Shown here: one piece after another, positions 56,375-64,000 of the stretch
Numbering within the stretch: the first letter of the stretch is position 1
Layout: each line of letters begins with the position of its first letter
Assembly: GCA_031261505.1 (NCBI GenBank)
Contig: JAISJN010000008.1
Span: 434,001-498,000 of the forward strand
DNA from: Clostridioides sp.
Lineage (GTDB): Bacteria; Bacillota; Clostridia; Peptostreptococcales; Peptostreptococcaceae
Reading direction: 5' to 3'
Length of the DNA: 64,000 bases
Notes under the pieces: generated by a model
What the model was told of the DNA's origin: nothing
Database searches by the model: none
Seen by the model: the letters and a program-made list of their open reading frames with translations, nothing else
Made by a program: the position numbers and the translations under genes

Positions 56375-59300
56375 TCACTTATTTTTAGATAATACAAGGG
56401 ATAATTTTTGAGATATTTTCACTGCTGTCTCGTATCTATCTTTACCTGCAACCCTTTCTTTCTTCGATACTTGTAATTTATCCTCAATATCCTTAGATAC
56501 GGAGTTATACCCTCCTCCGATCAATATGTTTTTTACCGACCATTCTAATATCTTATCTTCAGTTATTTTAGTTAACTTATCTGGAGTTGTCAATAATATC
56601 GGCGATTTAGTCTTTGCCGCTACGCTGTTGATCGTTATACCGTCTGGGTAATCAGTTCCGTCGACTAATATCATATCTGAATTATTACCCGTCAAATTTC
56701 TAACTTCCGTACCAATTAGCTCTGCTGTCTTGTATCTGTCTACTCCGCCAATCCTCTTGATACTAGAAACTCCTAAACTATTTTCAACATTTTTGGATAC
56801 TGAATTATAACTTCCTCCAATTATAGTACTGTTTATAGACCAATCTTTTAATGTATCCTTTGTAAAGTCAACTAACTTATCTGGTTTAGTTATCAATATT
56901 GGAACTCTTTTTTGTGATGCAAGTGTCGATATTGTTATGACATCAGGGAAGTTTGTCCCGTCAACTAGCATAGCTTCATTTAAATTTCCAGACAAAGACC
57001 TTACTTCATTGCCTATTTTAACTGCAGTCTCATATCTATTGATTCCAGCTATTCTTCTCACATTGTAATCTTTTAACTGCTGTACTACCTTGTTTGAAAC
57101 CGAGTCTTCTCCTCCAGATATAATAACTTCACTTACACCTAGTCTTTTTATCTCATTTATAGTCTTTTCATCTACTACGTCCTTTTTAGTCAATAGGATT
57201 GGGCAGTCCTTCTCATTTCCAAGTACTGTCGCAGTCAAGACATCAGTATACTTCTCACCACTTGCTAATATCACCGATTTCTTTTTTGGAGTAGGAGTCG
57301 GAGGTGGATCTGATTTGACCGTTAATTCAACGCCTACATCATTTGGTTCTATAGCTTGCGAGTGATTGCCAGCTACTGCAAATGAGGTATATGCAATACT
57401 TTTTTCATTTACACCAGACTTTTTATCAGGCATTTTCAGATCAAATGTTATCTCGGCATTCCTTCCCTGTATCCAATCTATATCCTCATTTGATTCTATC
57501 TTAAATGATTTTATATCCTCCCAATTATCTACTTCGGCCTCGCTCTTCCAATTTGCAATCTCTGCATCATCGCTATCTTCTAAGTGGGCAGAATTTTGTG
57601 AGTACACTGTATTCTTATCTAGTGTTCCAACTTTTTTAGGATTCGCTACTGTACTGTATTTTACTTCTGCCTTATTGCTCCAAGCAGTCGGCAATTTTAA
57701 CGGACCGGTTAGCATTAGAGCGTATTCGCTATTTCTCGCCTCATTGACAGTTATATCCTTATCACCAATACTTGGCAATGTGTCTATTAATACCATTTTT
57801 GAAATTTTTTCGTCAGTCGTATTTTTAAGTTGTAGTTTGTAATTTACTTTTGAACCTGCTGTCGACTTGGCTGATTTAAGATATTTTGCATCCATATCAC
57901 CTTTTGCTAGAATTTCTGCATAGAGTGAATTATTTTTATTGGCAATATAGTGATTGCCTGTTGTCACTATGAATTCTGATGTGTCCTTGTTTTCGTTTAA
58001 GTCATTTTCATCTACTTTTCGGTAGGTATCTGTTATCAATCCATCACCTGTTATAGTAGGCACTGTAAAATCTTTTGAACCTAAAAACATCGAAAAATCA
58101 ATATTTAGGTCATTAGGTCCGTCGTCGGCCACAGTTACATCAAGCCCTGCTTGTATATATCCCTTTGGCCTAAGTTCAGTTTCTTTCCATTCAATTTTTA
58201 CAAGCTGGCGTCCACTTCCCTTGTAGTTGTCGTTGATCTTTGTCAACACTGCACTTGTTGGATTGCTCTGATTGTCATCTAGCGTAACCCCTGTAGGTAG
58301 TAGAACATATCCATAGAATGGAGCATCTATATTTTTAAGTGAAGTTGCATCGCTTTCAAATGTTGCTACAACTCTGTTTTTCCCTGGACTTACAATATTG
58401 TTATTCTTCTTAGAAAACTTGGTCGATACTTTGACTACCCTGGTTTCCCCGCCTTCAACTGGTACGATATTAGCTGAATGAGGACCAAAGTATTCTGACA
58501 TATTCTTGTCCCATGGATATTCTGGAGTTCCCCAATCTACAATTAGATGTCCTTCCTTACTCCATCCATCCATTATAACGACATTTTCTATCTTATTCTC
58601 AACTCTGCCGACATAATCGCCTTCAACGGTAAAATAGAATCTGGCAAGCTGTCCAAACATTCCGGCTGGAATTAATTTTATACTTTGGTCGTACCAATCA
58701 GATGGAACTGGTTCATTGGCTTTGACAACCAATTTCAACTCGCTGATATGCCTATCCTTTGGAATATTTCTATACCACTTACTCGTTGTTACTCCTTCGA
58801 ACAGCATTGAATACTCAGCATCCTTACCCCTAGAGTCGTCATATCCATACTTCGCATAGACATCGTATTCAACAGGTGTTTTTATTGGAAGACCTGCAGG
58901 AAATGCACTATTCGGTCTATAGAAAAAATCCCCGCTATAAAACCTATCCATATTTAAATGGTCGTCAATATGGTAGTAAAACTCATATGAAGACGGACCA
59001 CAAGTTGCGTTATCAGCTGGTCCAACTGTAAGATTTGCTCCAAACGCCAATAAGGCTGTGTCATGAGCTGTTATATCTAGGTTTTCCGAGCCGCTAAGTC
59101 CGCCCTCTGAGTCTTTTGGACCCTTAGCAGCAATAGTCCAATGCGTTCCATTTGATTCTGGATACTTTGGATCCCTTGTCAAAACTGTGGTACTTGCCGC
59201 TAGTGATTCACTTGACTTAACTGTACCGTCAAAAAATTGCACTGATGTCGTCAAATTGTTTTCTACTGACTGAAACTGTGGTGTATCCTCGTCAAACAGC

Positions 59301-60184
59301 GTTTTTACACTAAAACTTCGTTCAAAAATGTTTTTTTCAGCAGCCTCTTGAGCGCTGGTATCAGCTGCTTCAAACTCCCATTTTAACGTCGTTTTTCCAT
59401 TATTATCTGTAGTAATCTCCTTTGGTTTTAGTGTATCGTTTACTACATCTACATAATGTACAAATTCATCCAATGTATAGCTAACTTCTATCTTACTTCC
59501 CTCTTTTATAAATCTAGTTCCTGTTTCAAGTTTTGGCACGCTGCATGAAAAATTCCATACACCATTTTCACCCTGTGCTGGTGAGACAAGAAATTTACCT
59601 TCTGCAGTTGAAAACTTACTCGTCATCGCTATCTTCCCATTGCTCACCACTTTAACAGATGCACTTTCTCTGATTTCTTCTTTGTTGCCGCTGTCGTCTA
59701 GTAAATTGTCTGCACTAAATACTCCCTCTACTTTGATTAGGCTATCATTAGGCGTCATTCCATTTGATGTCTTTAATTCTAAAACAAGCTTCTGCGAAAT
59801 TCCTGAATTCAATTCGTCAAATGACCAAGTCAATTTATGATTGGCCTTATCGTAAATAGGAATTCTATTGTCTATCTTCAATTGATTTAGATCTTGTTCT
59901 AATGAAATGTAGCTTTCACTCGGCAAATCAAGAACTATTTTTGCATTTTTAAAACTTGTCTTACTCCCTGTGACTTTTAGATAAATGTTGAAATCAGCTA
60001 AGTTTCCTGATTCAACGACGTCATTTTTCGCAGTGATTGAAAAATCTCCCCTCTTATTACTTACTGGGAATGATCTGCTTACTGCTTCATTCTTTTTATC
60101 CCCCTGTGCAAATACCATAGATGTCGTTAATGATGATGTGATTGTTAGAACTATCAACATCAAGAAAACAAACATTTTTTTCAT
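56375..60184 (-). CDS. Large secreted surface protein with C-terminal putative cell-wall-binding (CWB2) repeats
   Basis: Signal peptide 'MKKMFVFLMLIVLTITSSLTTSMVFAQG'; C-terminal repeats 'RIAGINRYETAVKIGNEVRSL', 'RIGGVDRYKTAELIGTEVRNL', 'RVAGKDRYETAVKISQKL'. Confidence 0.92.
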   Translation of the reverse strand: MKKMFVFLMLIVLTITSSLTTSMVFAQGDKKNEAVSRSFPVSNKRGDFSITAKNDVVESGNLADFNIYLKVTGSKTSFKNAKIVLDLPSESYISLEQDLNQLKIDNRIPIYDKANHKLTWSFDELNSGISQKLVLELKTSNGMTPNDSLIKVEGVFSADNLLDDSGNKEEIRESASVKVVSNGKIAMTSKFSTAEGKFLVSPAQGENGVWNFSCSVPKLETGTRFIKEGSKIEVSYTLDEFVHYVDVVNDTLKPKEITTDNNGKTTLKWEFEAADTSAQEAAEKNIFERSFSVKTLFDEDTPQFQSVENNLTTSVQFFDGTVKSSESLAASTTVLTRDPKYPESNGTHWTIAAKGPKDSEGGLSGSENLDITAHDTALLAFGANLTVGPADNATCGPSSYEFYYHIDDHLNMDRFYSGDFFYRPNSAFPAGLPIKTPVEYDVYAKYGYDDSRGKDAEYSMLFEGVTTSKWYRNIPKDRHISELKLVVKANEPVPSDWYDQSIKLIPAGMFGQLARFYFTVEGDYVGRVENKIENVVIMDGWSKEGHLIVDWGTPEYPWDKNMSEYFGPHSANIVPVEGGETRVVKVSTKFSKKNNNIVSPGKNRVVATFESDATSLKNIDAPFYGYVLLPTGVTLDDNQSNPTSAVLTKINDNYKGSGRQLVKIEWKETELRPKGYIQAGLDVTVADDGPNDLNIDFSMFLGSKDFTVPTITGDGLITDTYRKVDENDLNENKDTSEFIVTTGNHYIANKNNSLYAEILAKGDMDAKYLKSAKSTAGSKVNYKLQLKNTTDEKISKMVLIDTLPSIGDKDITVNEARNSEYALMLTGPLKLPTAWSNKAEVKYSTVANPKKVGTLDKNTVYSQNSAHLEDSDDAEIANWKSEAEVDNWEDIKSFKIESNEDIDWIQGRNAEITFDLKMPDKKSGVNEKSIAYTSFAVAGNHSQAIEPNDVGVELTVKSDPPPTPTPKKKSVILASGEKYTDVLTATVLGNEKDCPILLTKKDVVDEKTINEIKRLGVSEVIISGGEDSVSNKVVQQLKDYNVRRIAGINRYETAVKIGNEVRSLSGNLNEAMLVDGTNFPDVITISTLASQKRVPILITKPDKLVDFTKDTLKDWSINSTIIGGSYNSVSKNVENSLGVSSIKRIGGVDRYKTAELIGTEVRNLTGNNSDMILVDGTDYPDGITINSVAAKTKSPILLTTPDKLTKITEDKILEWSVKNILIGGGYNSVSKDIEDKLQVSKKERVAGKDRYETAVKISQKLSLVLSKNK

Positions 60185-60209
60185 TATAACCCCCTATATT
60201 TTAGACTTT

Positions 60210-61001
60210 CTAATAAAACTTTTTTCTTATTTCATATAGAAGTATAGCAGAACTTATTCCAGCATTTAAAGATTCTGCATTTCCATACATTGGTATTTTG
60301 ACTAGAATATCTGACATCTCTATTATCTCATCAGATATTCCATTTGCTTCATTGCCTATTACAAGTGCGACCTTTTCGCCGTAGTCGACCTTATCGTAAT
60401 AGTTGTCGGTTCCTAAGTAGCTAGATACTATATTAAATCCATTCGCCTTGAGAATATCTATGACGTCCTCCTCTGCAAATACTATATCCATACTGAATAT
60501 AGATCCCATCGTCGACCTTATAACCTTAGGATTGTATACGTCTACGCTTCCTTTTAATACTACTACTGTATCTACTCCTGCTGCATCAGCAGTTCTAATT
60601 ATAGTCCCCATATTTCCGGGGTCTTGTATCCTATCCAAAATCACAATGAATTTTGAATCCATAATGCCTTTGTTTATATCTTTTTTTTCAAATTTAGATA
60701 CTGCAACTATCCCCTGAGTATTCTCAGTATCTACAATCTCTTTGAAGTTTTTATTCGTCGTTTTATAGATTTCGATATCTCTGTCCTCAAAATCTTTGAT
60801 TAATTTTATATGCTCGTCTTTTTCCTCGAAATCTTCGTTTATTACGACGTACTCTACAGGAGCTTCTTGCTCTATGGCAAGTGTAGCTATCCTGTAACCT
60901 TCTATTATAAACTTATTTTCCTTAAATCTATTCTTGGATTTTAGTAGTGATCTTGTATACTTTAATCTGTCATTGTCCCTACTTGTAATCATTTTTATCA
61001 T
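60210..61001 (-). CDS. SpoU/TrmH family RNA 2'-O-methyltransferase
   Basis: 'VILDRIQDPGNMGTIIRTADAAGVDTVVVLKGSVDVYNPKVIRSTMGSIF', 'VALVIGNEANGISDE', 'IPMYGNAESLNAGISSAILLYE'. Confidence 0.96.
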   Translation of the reverse strand: MIKMITSRDNDRLKYTRSLLKSKNRFKENKFIIEGYRIATLAIEQEAPVEYVVINEDFEEKDEHIKLIKDFEDRDIEIYKTTNKNFKEIVDTENTQGIVAVSKFEKKDINKGIMDSKFIVILDRIQDPGNMGTIIRTADAAGVDTVVVLKGSVDVYNPKVIRSTMGSIFSMDIVFAEEDVIDILKANGFNIVSSYLGTDNYYDKVDYGEKVALVIGNEANGISDEIIEMSDILVKIPMYGNAESLNAGISSAILLYEIRKKFY

Positions 61002-61012
61002 TTTTATACCCC

Positions 61013-61684
61013 TTATCTACGTCCTATAAAGTTGTGGTTTTCAGTTGTTATCGAACTTATCTTAGAGTTTTGCCCAATTACGACAAGTATACTTCCCCAT
61101 TCTAATTTTTCATCTGGGGAAGGCGTTACTTCTATCTGATCCCCTGTCTTTATCGCTAGTACTGTTATCTCGTACTTCGCCCTAAGGTCTAGGTCTAGGA
61201 GTGATTTACCAATCCATCCCCTAGGAGTAACAATCTCCATTATGGAGTACTCTGGATCCAGCTCAATATGGTCTAAGACATTGTCTGACACTAGGTTATG
61301 TGCTAATCTTGCACCCATGTCACGCTCTGGGAAGACTACCCTGTCAGCTCCTATCTTGTAAAATACCTTAGCTTGAAGCTCGTCGGTTGCCTTGCATATT
61401 ATCTGGGATACTCCCATTTCCTTTGCGATTAGAGTAGCCATAATCGAAGCCCTTATATCCGACGCTATAGATATAACTGCTACGTCAAAGTTTCCAATCC
61501 CCAATGATCTAAGCGCCTGTTCATCTGTGACATCTACTATTGCAGCGTGAGTCACCTTATCTGATATATTTTGAATTATTTCCTTGTTTTTATCTATCGC
61601 TAATACTTCATTTCCCAATGTATATATTGTAGTAGCCACTGAGCTTCCAAATCTTCCACATCCGATTACAATGTATTGTTTCAT
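61013..61684 (-). CDS. Potassium uptake regulatory protein (KtrA/TrkA, RCK domain)
   Basis: 'YIVIGCGRFGSSVATTIYTLGNEVLAIDKNKEIIQNISDKVTHAAIVDVTDEQALRSLGI'. Confidence 0.95.
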   Translation of the reverse strand: MKQYIVIGCGRFGSSVATTIYTLGNEVLAIDKNKEIIQNISDKVTHAAIVDVTDEQALRSLGIGNFDVAVISIASDIRASIMATLIAKEMGVSQIICKATDELQAKVFYKIGADRVVFPERDMGARLAHNLVSDNVLDHIELDPEYSIMEIVTPRGWIGKSLLDLDLRAKYEITVLAIKTGDQIEVTPSPDEKLEWGSILVVIGQNSKISSITTENHNFIGRR

Positions 61685-61830
61685 GAAACTTCCCCCAAAT
61701 CTGTTATTTACCTTATGTTTAAATAATTTGTTGTCATTAAATATTTTATTATTATATATTCTCTTATTATATATCTTCTTATTTATTATAGCTCTTCTTA
61801 TTTTTTAACCGATATTAAGCACAAATTCAA

Positions 61831-63204
61831 TTAACCCACCATTATTTTTCCATCTGGGTAGCTAATAGACTTTGATTTTTTATTAGAACCGGTAAGTACC
61901 GCCATAAACAATGTCAAAGATCCTACTCTTCCGATGTACATAAGCGATATTATCACAAGTTTTCCAAATATATTTAGGTTGTGACTTCCAGCCAAACTGC
62001 TTCCAACTGTCGCCAATGCAGATACAACCTCAAAACTAGCATCCATAACTGAAAAACTTGGCTGTGTAAGCGAGATCAAAAGCGTTCCTGTCAGTGACGC
62101 TGTAATTCCAATTACAAATATGACAAGTGATTTTCTTATAGTATTCCTATCTATAGCCCTTTCAAATACCTCTATTTCGTCCTTACCCTGTATAAAGCTC
62201 TTAACAGTTAGGAAAATCACAGCCATTGTGGTGGTCTTTAATCCACCGCCTGTAGATGCAGGTGATGCCCCCATGAACATGAGTACTATAAATATAAACA
62301 TCGCACTCTGGCTCATCGCTGTGAGATCTATACTATTAAATCCAGCTGTTCTCGCTGATACCGACAAGAAGAAGGTCGATAGTAGTTTTCCCTTTACCCC
62401 TAGATCTCCTATTGTTTTTTTGTTGTACAATTCAGCTATTAATAGTAGAATTGTTCCTGCAACTAGGAGAATCGCCGTAGTGATCAATACGATCTTAGTA
62501 TTGATATTTAGCTTCTTGAATTTTCTATTTCTAGCTACGTCTATAAACACTGGATAGCCTATCCCTCCAAAAATTATCAATAGACTTATAGTCAATGTTA
62601 CAGTGGCGTTGTTTACATACCTTGTCATAGAAGTATATGGGCCGCTAACTGTTCCCATAAGGTCAAATCCAGCATTGCAAAATGCAGATATTGCGTGGAA
62701 TACGCTGAACCATATACCCTTGATCCCAAATTCCGGCACAAATACAGTCGCTAGAGATATCGCACCTAGGCCTTCTATTATAAATGTAATCAGTACAACA
62801 TATCTAACCATTTTAACTAGTCCCGAAAGATCTAACTGGTTGAGCGATTCCTGAATTACAAGTCTCTCTTTTAAATTTATTTTTTTCTTTGTGAACATTA
62901 CAAACGAAGTTGCAACGGTCATGAAACCTAAGCCCCCTGTTTGAATCAACAAAATTATTACTATCTGTCCAAATAGACTCCAATGTGTTCCCGTATCTGC
63001 TATAACTAAACCGGTCACACATACAGCAGAAGTTGCTGTAAACAGAGAATCTATATAACTCCCACTCACACGACTTACTGTTGCAATAGGCAATGTCAAT
63101 AAAAGACTTCCAACCAAGATTACCGCTGCAAACCCAATCAGTATAATCTGTCCAGCTTGCATCTTCTTAACTTGAATCAAGAGTCTTCTTGTAATTTTAT
63201 CCAC
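61831..63204 (-). CDS. Potassium transporter channel subunit (KtrB/TrkH)
   Basis: 'DSLFTATSAVCVTGLVIADTGTHWSLFGQIVIILLIQTGGLGFMTVATS', 'FNSIDLTAMSQSAMFIFIVLMFMGASPASTGGGLKTTT'. Confidence 0.96.
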   Translation of the reverse strand: MDKITRRLLIQVKKMQAGQIILIGFAAVILVGSLLLTLPIATVSRVSGSYIDSLFTATSAVCVTGLVIADTGTHWSLFGQIVIILLIQTGGLGFMTVATSFVMFTKKKINLKERLVIQESLNQLDLSGLVKMVRYVVLITFIIEGLGAISLATVFVPEFGIKGIWFSVFHAISAFCNAGFDLMGTVSGPYTSMTRYVNNATVTLTISLLIIFGGIGYPVFIDVARNRKFKKLNINTKIVLITTAILLVAGTILLLIAELYNKKTIGDLGVKGKLLSTFFLSVSARTAGFNSIDLTAMSQSAMFIFIVLMFMGASPASTGGGLKTTTMAVIFLTVKSFIQGKDEIEVFERAIDRNTIRKSLVIFVIGITASLTGTLLISLTQPSFSVMDASFEVVSALATVGSSLAGSHNLNIFGKLVIISLMYIGRVGSLTLFMAVLTGSNKKSKSISYPDGKIMVG

Positions 63205-63269
63205 TTTTCTCCTCCAAAATTCATAGGCTGTGTAGATTTTGCACTGCCTTTTTTAATTGTATATCTATA

Positions 63270-63372
63270 CTATTAAATAGTTATTCAACGATTTCAGCGG
63301 CAGATTTCAACCAGCACTGAAATGAGATCTATACACTCCACCTATATAAGTGGTGGAATTTACCTCAAGTTA
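63270..63372 (-). repeat. Dispersed two-hairpin intergenic repeat, copy B
   Basis: Reverse complement taacttgaggtaaattccaccacttatataggtggagtgtatagatctcatttcagtgctggttgaaatctgccgctgaaatcgttgaataactatttaata. Confidence 0.85.
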
Positions 63373-63573
63373 TCGCTACATTTAAGGTCATTTCTCAGAC
63401 CATATATATTATAGTACAAAAGTATTTTAAACACAATGCGTGTAAACGTTAATTCTAGACTAATAATTTAACTACTAAAAACTTAGATTGTGATTGGGCG
63501 GTTTAGGATATCTTTCTTAAGTTAAATTGCGATTCACACATTAAATGTCAAGAACCAATTTCAAAAAAACAAA

Positions 63574-63620
63574 AAAGAACTATCCGAAATTCAATAGAAT
63601 TCTGGATAGTTCTCGTATAA
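63574..63620 (-). terminator. Terminator after rplT
   Basis: aaaaaagaactatccgaaattcaatagaattctggatagttctcg. Confidence 0.75.
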
Positions 63621-63629
63621 TCGTAAGTA

Positions 63630-63986
63630 TTATGCTAATTGACCTTTAGCAGTTTCAACTAATTTAGAGAAACCTTCTGGATCTTGTATAGCTAGTTCAG
63701 ATAGCATTTTTCTGTTTATTTCTATTCCAGCTAATTTTAATCCGTTCATTAATCTAGAATAAGATATTCCGTTTATCCTAGCTGCTGCATTTATTCTTTG
63801 GATCCAAAGTTTTCTGAAGTCTCTCTTCTTTAACTTTCTACCTATATATGCGTTCTTTAATGCTTTCATTACGAAAGTATTCGCTGGTCTATATAATTTG
63901 CTTCTTGATCCTCTGTATCCTTTAGCAAGTTTTAATATCTTTTTATGTTTTTTACGGGCATTCATAGCCTTTTTTACTCTTGCCAT
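63630..63986 (-). CDS. rplT: 50S ribosomal protein L20
   Basis: '[70 protein letters not shown]'. Confidence 0.99.
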   Translation of the reverse strand: MARVKKAMNARKKHKKILKLAKGYRGSRSKLYRPANTFVMKALKNAYIGRKLKKRDFRKLWIQRINAAARINGISYSRLMNGLKLAGIEINRKMLSELAIQDPEGFSKLVETAKGQLA

Positions 63987-64000
63987 CGTAGTTTACCTCC

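Noticed and set aside
63450-63560. Possible extra copy of the dispersed repeat (ttaagttaaattgcgattcacacattaaatg)
   Set aside because: Only short AT-rich words match. Alignment is too weak compared with the listed copies.
1-64000. Search for prophage, IS elements, restriction-modification, toxin-antitoxin or defence islands
   Set aside because: No integrase, transposase, methylase or toxin-like ORF is recognisable in the supplied translations. The region is largely core chromosome.

Overview
The window is a low-GC, spore-forming Firmicutes chromosome segment, probably Clostridia and Peptostreptococcaceae-like (inferred from gene content and from CWB2-repeat surface proteins). It is mostly core genome. 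Contents in order: 3' end of spoIVB, a YunB-like gene, a class A PBP, a spoIIAA-spoIIAB-sigF-spoVAC-spoVAD-spoVAE block, a DEAD-box helicase, pflB/pflA separated by a Cys-rich YVTN beta-propeller protein and a GPP34-like gene, a polar amino-acid ABC transporter behind a tandem T-box leader, a UvrD-like helicase, an ABC exporter with a two-component system, MATE and TauE/SafE transporters, an Fe-ADH, a folD/fchA/fhs one-carbon cluster with a phosphotransacylase, a TPR gene, a B12-radical SAM gene, argS, mutS2, pepD, a U32 peptidase, zapA, T-box-pheS-pheT, a large CWB2 surface protein, an rRNA/tRNA methyltransferase, a Ktr/Trk K+ system, and rplT. I found no CRISPR array, prophage, transposase or rRNA/tRNA gene. 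The most interesting signals are non-coding: (1) a dispersed two-hairpin intergenic repeat of about 105 bp with several full and partial copies; (2) a tandem T-box leader whose second module appears to lack Stem I; (3) a likely minus-strand sRNA at about 41.03-41.14 kb; (4) a structured element of about 130 nt after pepD with competing pairings; (5) microsatellite and tandem-repeat tracts at regulatory positions and in-frame repeats inside conserved proteins; (6) a perfect 19-bp terminator-like hairpin between sigF and spoVAC that overlaps a forespore-type promoter candidate; (7) a DUF2975/XRE pair apparently damaged by a deletion. All calls come from reading the sequence and the supplied ORFs. 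No database search was run.
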